Assembly: GCA_030639665.1 (NCBI GenBank)
Contig: DAOWCC010000055.1
Coordinates: 1 to 12,310 of the forward strand
DNA length: 12,310 bases
Direction of reading: 5' to 3'
Origin: Elusimicrobiota bacterium
GTDB taxonomy: Bacteria > Elusimicrobiota > Elusimicrobia > Elusimicrobiales > UBA9959
Shown here: positions 1 to 6,990 of the stretch, piece by piece
Layout: each line of letters begins with the position of its first letter
Numbering within the stretch: the first letter of the stretch is position 1
Position numbers and translations under genes: made by a program
The notes under the pieces: generated by a model
Told to the model about the DNA's origin: nothing
What the model saw: only the letters and a program-made list of their open reading frames with translations
Databases searched by the model: none

Positions 1-104
1 CGATAAATTTAACGAAAATATAATTATTAAGGAAAACGCATAAAACAGCTTCATATACACAGTTTACAATATCAAGAATCTAAACTTTAACCCCATTAGA
101 AATA

Positions 105-123
105 GTCACGCTATAAGCGTGAC
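105..123. repeat. Short perfect hairpin (8-bp stem, 3-nt loop)
   Basis: GTCACGCT and AGCGTGAC flank the loop ATA. No T-tract follows on either strand, so it is not a convincing intrinsic terminator. It could be an operator or the 3' end structure of a gene lying before the window. The rest of 1-104 is AT-rich and I see no gene in it. Confidence 0.5.
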
Positions 124-171
124 ACACCTTAAACTACAGACATACATAATCCTCCCAATCTCTAATTTTTT

Positions 172-237
172 TATCCTCCGATGACTTGTGACCCGTCCTT
201 CGCTAAAGCTACGGAGGGCAAGCATGAGACTTGTAAC
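172..237. repeat. GC-rich intergenic repeat debris with hairpin
   Basis: A GC-rich block in AT-rich surroundings. CCTTCG and CGGAGG can pair around CTAAAGCTA (one wobble pair), and the block is flanked by near-identical direct repeats GACTTGTGAC (183-192) and GACTTGTAAC (228-237). It looks like a short dispersed non-coding repeat of the kind common in uncultured bacterial genomes. There is no open frame worth calling. Confidence 0.45.
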
Positions 238-257
238 TCTCTTGATATATCAAGAGA
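238..257. promoter_or_regulatory. 20-bp perfect palindrome, candidate operator
   Basis: TCTCTTGATATATCAAGAGA is identical to its reverse complement over all 20 bases. It ends 4 bp before a TTGACA hexamer that is a plausible -35 box for the YtxH-like gene. A perfect dyad next to a promoter is typical of a binding site for a dimeric regulator. No regulator gene is seen beside it, and its identity is unknown. Confidence 0.5.
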
Positions 258-261
258 ATAT

Positions 262-291
262 TTGACAATATACCCCGCAATGTACCAAAAT
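262..291 (+). promoter_or_regulatory. Putative sigma-70-type promoter for the YtxH-like gene
   Basis: A consensus -35 box TTGACA (262-267) is followed after 18 bp by CAAAAT (286-291), a 4-of-6 match to the -10 box. The inferred transcript would begin about 30 bases before the start codon at 329 and would include the GGGAGG ribosome-binding site at 318-323. The -35 is strong and the -10 is weak. Confidence 0.45.
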
Positions 292-328
292 AGATATTAA
301 TTATAGCAATCAAATTTGGGAGGATATT

Positions 329-550
329 ATGTCAAACAATAATGGTGGAGATGTTCTCAGCTCTTCTTTACTCGGCGGTCTCATCGGTGCGGCGCTTGGA
401 ATTCTATTCGCTCCGGCGGCAGGCAAAAAAACAAGAAAACAAGTTGAAGAATGGATAGAAGATACCACAGAAACAACCATGGATAAAATGGACGATATCG
501 AGAAAGTGGTAAAAAAAGGAAAAGAACAAATCATTAAGCACATCAACTGA
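329..550 (+). CDS. YtxH-like (gas-vesicle-protein-like) small membrane-associated protein
   Basis: A 73-residue protein. Residues 13-31 form one glycine/alanine-rich hydrophobic segment that runs into LFAPAAGKKTRKQ, the signature of the YtxH-domain family (LFAPxxGxxTR). The rest (about 36-73) is a charged amphipathic helix rich in Lys/Glu, as in other members. YtxH proteins are small and often stress-associated, with no defined biochemical activity; a role at the inner face of the membrane is an inference. The start is well fixed: GGGAGG lies 5 bases before the ATG. It appears monocistronic, with its own candidate promoter and palindrome upstream and a strong terminator downstream. The length fits small members of the family. 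Confidence 0.8.
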   Translation: MSNNNGGDVLSSSLLGGLIGAALGILFAPAAGKKTRKQVEEWIEDTTETTMDKMDDIEKVVKKGKEQIIKHIN

Positions 551-593
551 TTAGAAAGCAGAAAGTAGAAATCAGATAGCAGTAAAGAAATTT

Positions 594-628
594 AAAGCCC
601 CGTCCGCCTCAGGCGGACGGGGCTTTTT
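594..628 (+). terminator. Strong intrinsic terminator
   Basis: A perfect 15-bp GC-rich stem (594-608 pairing with 612-626) encloses the loop TCA, and the 3' arm runs into a TTTTT tract (624-628). It lies 44 bases after the YtxH-like stop codon and would end that transcript. The core GTCCGCC-TCA-GGCGGAC is a motif type that also turns up as a dispersed palindrome in such genomes. Confidence 0.9.
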
Positions 629-1094
629 AGTTATTGCTATATTTCTGAGCTGGATTATGTCAGTTGCATTTACACGCAAGACCGAGGTCGCTCAGTACTG
701 CGCCTCTCCGTATCCCTGCAAGATAGCAACTCGAGAACTTGTGTCCATAGCAGTCCTTTGAAAGCCCAGTCCACCCAGCCTTCTGAAAGCACAGGTCGGC
801 TTCCGAACGGCCTTGCTTAGCAAACACAACTGCCACAACCTATTTTCCATTTTAGAGAGAAAATAGTCCACGCCCTATTTAAGATACATCCTAATTATCC
901 GCCATTGGCAAACTGCCATTGGCGAGATCTCGCCTGAAAGGCGGACCCAACCCGAAACAAGGAGACTCTCAAAAAAATCAGAATCATTATTTTTATTTGC
1001 TGAAATTTCTTTTTTGACGAAAGATATGCTTAATGGTTTGATAAATGGCCTTTTGTTCACAGCCGGAACTGCCTTTTAATAAGTTTAGGATTTT
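629..1094. other. Gene-free stretch: GC-rich island and repeat fragments
   Basis: No convincing gene. Positions 655-842 are clearly richer in GC than the surroundings and hold a 59-codon cysteine-containing open frame on the minus strand (stop at 660-662, possible GTG at 834-836), which may be chance or a relic. Positions 900-946 hold two copies of GCCATTGGC and a small CGCCT/AGGCG hairpin. A 61-residue minus-strand frame (875-1060) runs through this repeat material, has no recognisable domain and is not called. The segment 960-1094 is AT-rich with nothing evident. Confidence 0.5.
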
Positions 1095-1190
1095 TTATTC
1101 AATAGGATAGGGTTTATACGGAGTTTCTTTGCCGATAGTTTCTTGCAAGAATTTAGAGGGTTTTATTCCCCTTACATTGATTAAAATTAT
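1095..1190 (-). pseudogene. Possible C-terminal gene remnant (unidentified)
   Basis: A 31-codon frame without a start codon ends at TAA (1095-1097) just downstream of the ATPase gene, in a different frame from it. Its last residues (PSKFLQETIGK followed by ETPYKPYPIE) have the polar, proline-rich look of a genuine protein tail. I do not recognise the family. It may be the end of a gene removed by deletion, or chance. The frame opens right after an in-frame TAA within the ATPase 3' end. Confidence 0.2.
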
Positions 1191-2368
1191 TTAAAAATTA
1201 AATCAAGTTGACGCCATGGAAGCGCCATGCCGTGCGGATATTTTTGAGGCCTCTCGATATTGCAAATCAAATAGCGTTTACTGCAATCAACAGCTTCGCT
1301 AAAAGCTTTAAGCCCTTTAAAATCTTCGTGCCGCGGTCTTGCCGTGTTTTTAATTTCCAAAGCAATGACCTTTTCTTTATATTCCAAAATAATATCCACT
1401 TCATTGCCCTGTTTTGTGCGCCAATATGACAACTTATAACGCCCGCAATTTTTAGCTATTAATTCCAAAATAATATTATGTTCAAAGAGCAAACCCGATT
1501 GCAAAGTTAAAACGGCTTTTCCATGACTAACCTCAGCCGCTGAATTTCTTACTCCCAAATCAAAAAAATAAAATCGGGATTTTTTCAGAATTTGAGAACG
1601 GCTTTTACCAAAAGAATCAATTCTATTGACAATAAGGCTATCCTCAAGAATCTGATAATATTCTCTTATGCTTGTATGTGAAACACCCCCTTCATTGGCT
1701 ATTTTGCTTAAATTCGGGCTTGTGCCGGATTCCAAAGCCGCCAATTTAAGAAATTTGGAAAAAGTTGGCAATCTTCTTACCAAAGCCTCCTGTCTGATTT
1801 CTTCTTCCAAATATAAAGCTGTATAAGCCAAAAGATCTTCCTTCCGATTTTTAAGATTTTTCTCCGCCATAATACCCGGCAAACCGCCAAAAAGCAAATG
1901 CTCTTTAAATAAGCTGTCTCCCTCAGAATTATCAGCAAGTTTGAGTTCCTGCCATGTAAGAGGATAAAGATATTCCAATTTTATTCTGCCGGGAAGCCAA
2001 TTGGTTGTTCCCCGCCGTAATTTAATGGCTGATGAACCTGTAGCAATAAGCGTTATCATTTTGTTATCCAAAAGATACTGCAAAACATCCATTATATTCG
2101 GAACTTTTTGTATCTCATCAATAAAAACAAGCGGTTTCCTTGAAGATTTAAGAGCCCTCACTTCGCGAATAATCGTTTCAGGATCATTTTCGAGTTTCAA
2201 TTTCAAAGACGGAAGCCTCAAATCGTATTCTAATCTAACAGGGAATTCTTCACACAATGCTTTAATAAGCGTTGTTTTCCCCGTTTGCCGCGGACCAAGA
2301 AGCAAAGTGGAACGCCCTTTAAGCAGGTCTTTTTTAAGCTTATCAAATAGTTCTCTTTTGAAAGTCAT
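1187..2368 (-). CDS. AAA ATPase with DUF4143 nuclease-like C-terminal domain
   Basis: A 393-residue protein of the widespread DUF4143 ATP-binding family, of normal length and intact. The N-terminal AAA domain has Walker A GPRQTGKT (25-32), Walker B LVFIDEIQ (80-87, with D84 and E85) and a sensor-like ATGSSA (109-114). A GGLPG turn at 161-165 leads into helical, winged-helix-like DNA-binding sequence (about 200-250). The C-terminal part keeps the elements of a PD-(D/E)xK-type fold: E296, D325 in GNEVDII, and E338-x-K340 in ALEIKN. Family members are patchily distributed and are often linked to mobile or defence-type gene sets; their molecular role is largely undefined, so nuclease activity is an inference. 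The start ATG has no Shine-Dalgarno; with the putative promoter just upstream, the mRNA may be nearly leaderless. The neighbour at 2678 is co-oriented but over 300 bp away. Confidence 0.9.
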   Translation of the reverse strand: MTFKRELFDKLKKDLLKGRSTLLLGPRQTGKTTLIKALCEEFPVRLEYDLRLPSLKLKLENDPETIIREVRALKSSRKPLVFIDEIQKVPNIMDVLQYLLDNKMITLIATGSSAIKLRRGTTNWLPGRIKLEYLYPLTWQELKLADNSEGDSLFKEHLLFGGLPGIMAEKNLKNRKEDLLAYTALYLEEEIRQEALVRRLPTFSKFLKLAALESGTSPNLSKIANEGGVSHTSIREYYQILEDSLIVNRIDSFGKSRSQILKKSRFYFFDLGVRNSAAEVSHGKAVLTLQSGLLFEHNIILELIAKNCGRYKLSYWRTKQGNEVDIILEYKEKVIALEIKNTARPRHEDFKGLKAFSEAVDCSKRYLICNIERPQKYPHGMALPWRQLDLIFK

Positions 2369-2378
2369 AGTTTCAAAA

Positions 2379-2408
2379 AGTATACAAAATTGAAAGTAAC
2401 ACTTGCAA
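2379..2408 (-). promoter_or_regulatory. Putative promoter of the DUF4143 ATPase gene
   Basis: On the minus strand TTGCAA (2403-2408) is followed after 18 bp by TATACT (2379-2384), matching 4 of 6 and 5 of 6 consensus bases. Transcription would begin within a few bases of the ATG at 2366-2368, which agrees with the lack of a ribosome-binding site. The prediction rests on short motifs in AT-rich DNA. Confidence 0.35.
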
Positions 2409-2413
2409 ACCTC

Positions 2414-2467
2414 TGGCGGGTGTCGTAGCAGAGGGCTATACCCATCCCGCCACTACTGCTTCGGCGG
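2414..2467. repeat. GC-rich repeat block with two alternative hairpins
   Basis: TGGCGGG (2414-2420) can pair with CCCGCCA (2446-2452), enclosing a smaller GGG-CTATA-CCC hairpin. Alternatively CCGCC (2447-2451) can pair with GGCGG (2463-2467). The two folds share the middle arm and exclude each other. The block is a GC-rich island in the 309-bp gap between the two minus-strand genes. The remaining gap (2468-2610) holds nothing I can recognise. Confidence 0.45.
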
Positions 2468-2610
2468 ACAGGCAAACGGCCAACTATTTCAAAAGGTAAC
2501 AAGGAACTAAAAACGACACTAAGCTATTTAGATGGTTGCATAACTAACTTGTCGCTACACCAGTAACAATTTACTCCATAGGTGGAAAATTGGCATCAAA
2601 TCAAAATCGT

Positions 2611-2645
2611 ATTATACCTTATGGCATAATACCAAAAGGTATAAT
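2611..2645. repeat. 10-bp perfect inverted repeat downstream of the DUF6933/pRiA4b gene
   Basis: ATTATACCTT (2611-2620) and AAGGTATAAT (2636-2645) are exact reverse complements with a 15-base loop. It sits 33 bp beyond the stop of the minus-strand gene, so it may be a 3' structure of that transcript. No clear T-tract follows, and an intrinsic terminator is doubtful. Confidence 0.4.
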
Positions 2646-2677
2646 CTAATTTTGCTTTCAAAAAAGCGCTTTTAATT

Positions 2678-3676
2678 TTATCTATATTGCGGGGGAGCTT
2701 CTCCAACACTTTTTAATAATCTCGGTAAATATTCGCCTAATTGTTTATCCCTCATCTCTTTTAATTCAATGAGAAATCGCCAATCATCGCCATAATCAAA
2801 CATAAACATCATTTTTTTACCAACCTCTTTAAAAGCAGTTTCAATTTTTGTTTTTTTAACGCTCATGGCCAAATCATTTGTAGGCTCAACACCGTCTATA
2901 TCAACAAAAGCCTCATAAATTTCTGTTTGTTCCGGTCCCGGATGTTTATCTATATCACCGTAAAAAGCAAAACAATGATCACAATTAAAATCAAAAAAAC
3001 TTAAAATAACTTTGGCAAAATGCTCAAGGCTTTTATTTCCTGATATTGCAATCTGCCGCGTAATATTTTTTCCTTCACAATACTGAATCATTTTAATATT
3101 AAAGATATAGGCTGTTATATTTTTAGGAGCATATTTTTTTCTCCGCTCTATAAAATCAATTTTTTCCCCTCCCACTAAATCCATAAAACACTCAATGGAG
3201 AATTGATATTTAAGCGCTCCCATGGGAATCTCATTGAGGTCACGCTGAATTTCACCAACATCCTCCATATTGTCATCTTCCGCTAATCTAATTTTTGAAT
3301 AAATACAATGCCTTACCAAATCATTCATGGAAGCCAATATGCTGTGGCTCGCTGTTTTTAATAAAATAATCTCGCCTATTTGTTCATTCACAAATTTTAT
3401 TTGTTCACTGTTAAAGTCCTCATAACTCATGGCTTTTGCTAATTCTTCGCGAAAAAGCTTATCTAAATTTATAATTTCTTTTCGCTTAACATCATGCGCC
3501 ACAAATGAGAACAATGACGCGGCATTTGTAAAAAGCAAACATTTTTTCCTATTAAAATAAAATAAATTAACATACCATTCTAATAAAGGATGTTCATTTT
3601 CCATTACATCAGGAAAGCTGGATTTGGACATATTTAATTCTTTTAATACTTTGTTTGTGCAACGAAGCAGTAACAT
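2678..3676 (-). CDS. DUF6933-like domain fused to a plasmid pRiA4b ORF-3-like domain
   Basis: A 332-residue cytoplasmic protein of unknown function. The frame can be extended four codons to a TTG at 3688, but the ATG at 3674-3676 is preferred: a GGGAG ribosome-binding site lies 6 bases before it, and the resulting MLLLRCTNKVL start matches the usual beginning of DUF6933 proteins. Residues 1 to about 170 resemble DUF6933 (RKKCLLFTN at 43-51, then NLDKLFREEL). Residues about 188-332 resemble the pRiA4b ORF-3 domain, with AYIFNIKM near the start and the hallmark FDYGDDWRF (293-301) before a YLPRLLKSVGEAPPQY tail. Both domains occur often on plasmids and in accessory regions, and neither has an established activity. 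There is no signal peptide or membrane segment. It is preceded by a 126-bp gap after the symporter, so it may be a separate unit. Confidence 0.75.
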   Translation of the reverse strand: MLLLRCTNKVLKELNMSKSSFPDVMENEHPLLEWYVNLFYFNRKKCLLFTNAASLFSFVAHDVKRKEIINLDKLFREELAKAMSYEDFNSEQIKFVNEQIGEIILLKTASHSILASMNDLVRHCIYSKIRLAEDDNMEDVGEIQRDLNEIPMGALKYQFSIECFMDLVGGEKIDFIERRKKYAPKNITAYIFNIKMIQYCEGKNITRQIAISGNKSLEHFAKVILSFFDFNCDHCFAFYGDIDKHPGPEQTEIYEAFVDIDGVEPTNDLAMSVKKTKIETAFKEVGKKMMFMFDYGDDWRFLIELKEMRDKQLGEYLPRLLKSVGEAPPQYR

Positions 3677-3781
3677 ATTTTCTCCCAAATAACCGCAAAA
3701 CTTACTATTACCTATACTTCTGCTTTTTCCTAATTAAAGATAGTCGCTGATTAAATTTTATTAAAGATCTTATCGCCGCCA

Positions 3782-3836
3782 CTCCCGAGTAGGAAGTTTG
3801 TTTTAATCAAATTTCCGATTCGGGAGAGCCTTATTG
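3782..3836. repeat. Long imperfect hairpin across the symporter stop codon
   Basis: CTCCCGA (3782-3788) pairs with TCGGGAG (3830-3836). The pairing continues inward through AGGAAGTTTG-like sequence opposite CAAATTTCC, with one mismatch and two wobble pairs, for about 18 pairs in all. One arm is coding, the last codons of the symporter gene, and the other is just downstream. No T-tract follows on the minus strand, so it may stabilise the 3' end rather than terminate. Confidence 0.45.
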
Positions 3837-5308
3837 CTTCTACCCTGTCTTTTATCCATGATTGGACCTAATAGATAGCCAAGAATAAAAGTTGAAACAG
3901 TGCCTATAACTATAAGCCAGGACCAGCCAAGACCTATAATATCCTTTTCAGATAAATATAATAAAACTCCCATACTAACGGCGCTGAAAATCATAGCGAA
4001 AACATTGGCTCGATTGGCATGCCGTTTTGTCATTAAACCGAGTAAAAACACGCCTAAGAGACTCCCCGCCGTAACTCCGTTAATTTTAAAAGCGAGCCAA
4101 AGCATGCCTTCAACGGATTGGCATAAAAAAGCGGTGCCGGCCAAAATCAAAGCGAAAGTTATTACGCTTATTCTCGAGATTAATAAATAGTGTTTTTCGG
4201 TTCTGTGTTTTGCCAATAATGGCCTGTAAATATCTGTCACAAAAGAAGATGAAAGAGAGCTCAAAGGAGAATCTATGCTTGCCATAATAATGGCCGTTAA
4301 AATAAGGCCCTTTAAACCCGCGGGCAAAATATAAAAAGTAAAATGAGAAATTATTTTATCGGAATTATCGGGCAAAGGCAAAGACGGATTTTGATTATAA
4401 AAAACAAATAAAAGAGAGCCGATTGCCAAATACAAAAGCACAAGCGGAAATGAAGCGAATATGGTGGCTATCAGAGTTTTCTGACTGGACGCTCTGGAAT
4501 CCACGGTAAGCAATCTCTGCATCATTTCCTGGTCGGTGCCAAAGGCGGCCATAGAACCCACCATGCCGTTTATAACGGCAATCAATAAAACATTAGGGTC
4601 TTTAAGGTCCCAGGCAAAATTAAAAATTGAAAGTTTCCCGGCCTCACCCGCGACCTGCCAAAATTCTAAAAATCCGCCCTGTATATTCAAAAGCAAATAA
4701 ACGGCTATGCCGATACCGGCAATATAAAAAGTTATGGCTTCAAAAGCTCCGGTCCAAACAACCGCTTTAATGCCGCCAAAACCTATAAAAGCCATGCTGA
4801 CAACTGTGAAAAACAAAAGCGTCATTTTCATATCCCAGCCCATTATGACAGAGACCGCCAAGGAAGCTGCATAAAGCCTTACCCCTGAGGCCAAAAGACG
4901 GGTAATAAAGAAAAATATCGAGCCTGAATATTGCGTGGCCGCTCCGAACCTATGTTTTAAAAATTCATAAATGGTGGTGCAATTATATTTATAAAAGGCC
5001 GGAATAAAAAGATAGGCGATAAGCAAACGGGCGGCGGCGGAACCTATAAAAAACTGAAGATACTGCCAATTTTCTTTAAAACCTACGGCGGGAACGCCCA
5101 CAATGGTCATCGCGCTTATTTCAGTCGCGACAAAAGAAAGACAAGCCACCCACATCGGAGTTTTGCGGCGGCCAAGAAAAAAATCTTTAGTGTCTTTTTC
5201 ATCTTTCCCTTTGAAATAAGTTATTGCAAAGAGAATTAAGAGAGCCAATCCCAGAATTGAATAATCCAAAAAGCCTAAGCCTGTTATTTTTTGAACAGCA
5301 TCTGTCAT
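3803..5308 (-). CDS. Sodium:solute symporter (SSS/SLC5 family)
   Basis: A 501-residue integral membrane protein with about 13 hydrophobic segments, starting at residues 13-33. It carries SSS-family hallmarks: FFLGRRKTPMW (43-53) followed by a helix with an AxEISAM pattern, GTDQEMMQRLLT (257-268), and the sodium-site helix running into SSLSSSFVTDIY (350-361). It should use the sodium gradient to import a small solute; sugars, sialic acid, amino acids and other substrates occur in this family, and the sequence does not settle which. It lies 144 bp downstream of nagZ on the same strand, so an amino sugar or other carbohydrate is a reasonable inference. No clear Shine-Dalgarno precedes the ATG; a small GCGC-TGGT-GCGC hairpin lies directly upstream. 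The C-terminal tail is short, polar and basic. Confidence 0.9.
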   Translation of the reverse strand: MTDAVQKITGLGFLDYSILGLALLILFAITYFKGKDEKDTKDFFLGRRKTPMWVACLSFVATEISAMTIVGVPAVGFKENWQYLQFFIGSAAARLLIAYLFIPAFYKYNCTTIYEFLKHRFGAATQYSGSIFFFITRLLASGVRLYAASLAVSVIMGWDMKMTLLFFTVVSMAFIGFGGIKAVVWTGAFEAITFYIAGIGIAVYLLLNIQGGFLEFWQVAGEAGKLSIFNFAWDLKDPNVLLIAVINGMVGSMAAFGTDQEMMQRLLTVDSRASSQKTLIATIFASFPLVLLYLAIGSLLFVFYNQNPSLPLPDNSDKIISHFTFYILPAGLKGLILTAIIMASIDSPLSSLSSSFVTDIYRPLLAKHRTEKHYLLISRISVITFALILAGTAFLCQSVEGMLWLAFKINGVTAGSLLGVFLLGLMTKRHANRANVFAMIFSAVSMGVLLYLSEKDIIGLGWSWLIVIGTVSTFILGYLLGPIMDKRQGRSNKALPNRKFD

Positions 5309-5452
5309 AAATTAGCGCACCAGCGCGGCAGTGATACAGTTTAACAACAAACAAACTTTAACATCTAAAAAACCATATTTCACCCCGCGGATTTTCGCGA
5401 ACACCTATTAAACCTACCCCACGGGAAAAAGTATGACTGGTTGTACCGGTAA

Positions 5453-6931
5453 TTAATCCAATTTTAATTTAACGGGCATTTTTCCGCGGGCTTCATTCTT
5501 ACCCATTAATATTTGCGCGGCTGTTTTTTGAAAATCGGGCAAAGCGCAAAAAGCGCACAGACCGCCTGAAATCTTCCGGCTTAAACCGTCGAAAACAAAA
5601 GGACTGCCGAAAGAAAGCATTATGACATCTTCGACCAAATTAATTTTATCGGATATCAATTGTTTTTGTTCTTTATTTAAATTAATGCTGCCGCTATAAG
5701 CGCGGGGGCCGGAAAATGAGGCTACTATAAGCTTTTTAGTTTTATGAGGATTAAAAGGAATAATATTAATTCCAAGTTTTTTCATCTCTTCTACAAATAC
5801 TTTTCCTTGCCAGTTGTCGGATTGAACAAGAGGCTCAATATATCCCACCGTTTCGCCGGGCTCAATTTCAAAGTCTCTATTTTTAAAGGCCCACGCCATG
5901 CATTCTCTAGCGGCTTCTTCAACAAATTTTTTATGTTCCTCACAGCCTATTACTTTTGAATCCACAGTATTAAGCATACCCGCGGAAATTTTAGCCACCA
6001 TTCTATTTTGACGGCTTAACGCTTTTTCTATGAGCTCATCGGATAAAACACCTTCTTTACAGGCGTTTTCAAGCGCCGCGAAAAGTTCAAAAGGATTATT
6101 CGGCACAAGCAAAATATCAGCTCCAGCAAGCAAAGCCATGACACCTGAACGGCCTTCATCGGTTATGGCATCCATGGAAAGAGCGTCAGTAACCACACAG
6201 CCGTCAAAACCTATTTCCTTCCTGAGTAAATCGGTAATTATTTTTTGAGAAAAAGAAGAAACATTTTCACTGTCAATGGCGTCAATTTTTAAATGCCCTA
6301 TCATAATGGAATCGGCGCTTTTAACAAATGCTTTATAGGGCTTAATTTCAAAACTCAATAATTCCTCTTTAGTGCGGTTAAGCGCGGGTAAAGTGAGATG
6401 AGAGTCCGTATCTGTTTCTCCGTGGCCGGGAAAATGCTTAATACAGGAAACGCAATTATGAGAATTCAAACCTCTTAAATAAGCCTCGGTCATTTCATTT
6501 ACAAGAACTATATCATCCCCAAACGCTCTTGTATTGACAATGGGATTTTCAGGATTGGAGGCAAAATCCACGACCGGAGCCAAAATCCAATCTACGCCGA
6601 GAGCCTTGGCCTCAAAAGCGGTTATCTCGGCTTTTCTTCTTGCCAAATCGCTTGCCCCTGAAGCGCCTATGGCCATATTGGTCGGCAGTAATGTGGCGTC
6701 TTTAAGCCATTGCCCGGCGCCATTTTCATAATCCGCGCAAAAAATAAGCGGCGTTTGCGCGTATGATTTAAGCTCTTTAACGACCCGAGAAACTTCCGTT
6801 GAGGTTCCGCCATAAAAACAAAAGCCTCCGACGCCCATTTGCACAAGTTTAACGGCATCGTCCATTGTAGTTGTTCCAAATCTGAATTCAGGATAAATAA
6901 GTCTCGCGAGATTGGCGGATTTAATTGTCAC
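5453..6931 (-). CDS. nagZ: GH3 beta-N-acetylhexosaminidase, NagZ-like, two-domain form
   Basis: A 492-residue glycoside hydrolase family 3 enzyme that should release terminal beta-N-acetylglucosamine, typically from peptidoglycan fragments in recycling. The barrel domain (about 10-320) has the NagZ loop KHFPGHG (165-171) with the Asp-His dyad D176/H178 in DTDSH, and the predicted nucleophile D249 in VVTDALSMDAI. Unlike the single-domain enterobacterial NagZ (about 340 residues), it continues into a second alpha/beta domain (about 340-492, SFGSPFVFDGL near the end), as in the longer Bacillus-type enzymes. There is no signal peptide, so it is probably cytoplasmic. The start is GTG, preceded at 5 bases by AAGGAGGTGG; that site lies in a 16-bp inverted repeat with the sequence after mazG, and an upstream 20-codon frame overlaps the start as GTGA. 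Translational control is therefore likely. Confidence 0.9.
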   Translation of the reverse strand: MTIKSANLARLIYPEFRFGTTTMDDAVKLVQMGVGGFCFYGGTSTEVSRVVKELKSYAQTPLIFCADYENGAGQWLKDATLLPTNMAIGASGASDLARRKAEITAFEAKALGVDWILAPVVDFASNPENPIVNTRAFGDDIVLVNEMTEAYLRGLNSHNCVSCIKHFPGHGETDTDSHLTLPALNRTKEELLSFEIKPYKAFVKSADSIMIGHLKIDAIDSENVSSFSQKIITDLLRKEIGFDGCVVTDALSMDAITDEGRSGVMALLAGADILLVPNNPFELFAALENACKEGVLSDELIEKALSRQNRMVAKISAGMLNTVDSKVIGCEEHKKFVEEAARECMAWAFKNRDFEIEPGETVGYIEPLVQSDNWQGKVFVEEMKKLGINIIPFNPHKTKKLIVASFSGPRAYSGSINLNKEQKQLISDKINLVEDVIMLSFGSPFVFDGLSRKISGGLCAFCALPDFQKTAAQILMGKNEARGKMPVKLKLD

Positions 6932-6990
6932 CCTACCACCTCCTTGTTACGCATAGCGGAACGACTGTGCTTCAAATCATTTTTTTTCAT
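6928..6990 (-). CDS. Possible 20-codon leader peptide upstream of nagZ
   Basis: A small open frame in the mazG-nagZ gap (MKKNDLKHSR..., 20 residues, basic). AGGAG lies 11 bases before its ATG and AAGGA 2 bases before. Its final codons AAG GAG GTG GTA GGG are themselves the nagZ ribosome-binding region, and its TGA overlaps the nagZ GTG by the GTGA arrangement typical of translational coupling. A ribosome finishing this frame would pass through, and so open, the stem that hides the nagZ start. Frames of this length arise by chance; the overlap geometry is the main support. It begins ATG followed by eight A residues, a potentially slippery run. Confidence 0.4.
   Translation of the reverse strand: MKKNDLKHSRSAMRNKEVVG

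Noticed and set aside
875..1060. 61-residue minus-strand open frame
   Set aside because: It runs through small repeat units, has no Shine-Dalgarno or recognisable domain, and reads like translated repeat material.
2001..2393. 130-residue plus-strand open frame
   Set aside because: It is antisense to the Walker A/B part of the intact DUF4143 ATPase; the composition is that of a shadow frame.
2661..2674. AAAAGCGCTTTT palindrome as a terminator of the minus-strand gene
   Set aside because: The palindrome has no loop of its own and too few GC pairs to form a stable terminator hairpin.
1187..3676. A complete defence island
   Set aside because: Only a DUF4143 ATPase and a DUF6933/pRiA4b protein are present, with no nuclease-methylase, toxin-antitoxin pair or other recognised defence partner, so the label is not justified.
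3676..3688. Upstream TTG start for the DUF6933/pRiA4b protein
   Set aside because: The GGGAG ribosome-binding site lies inside these codons and points to the ATG at 3674-3676, which also matches the family's usual N-terminus.
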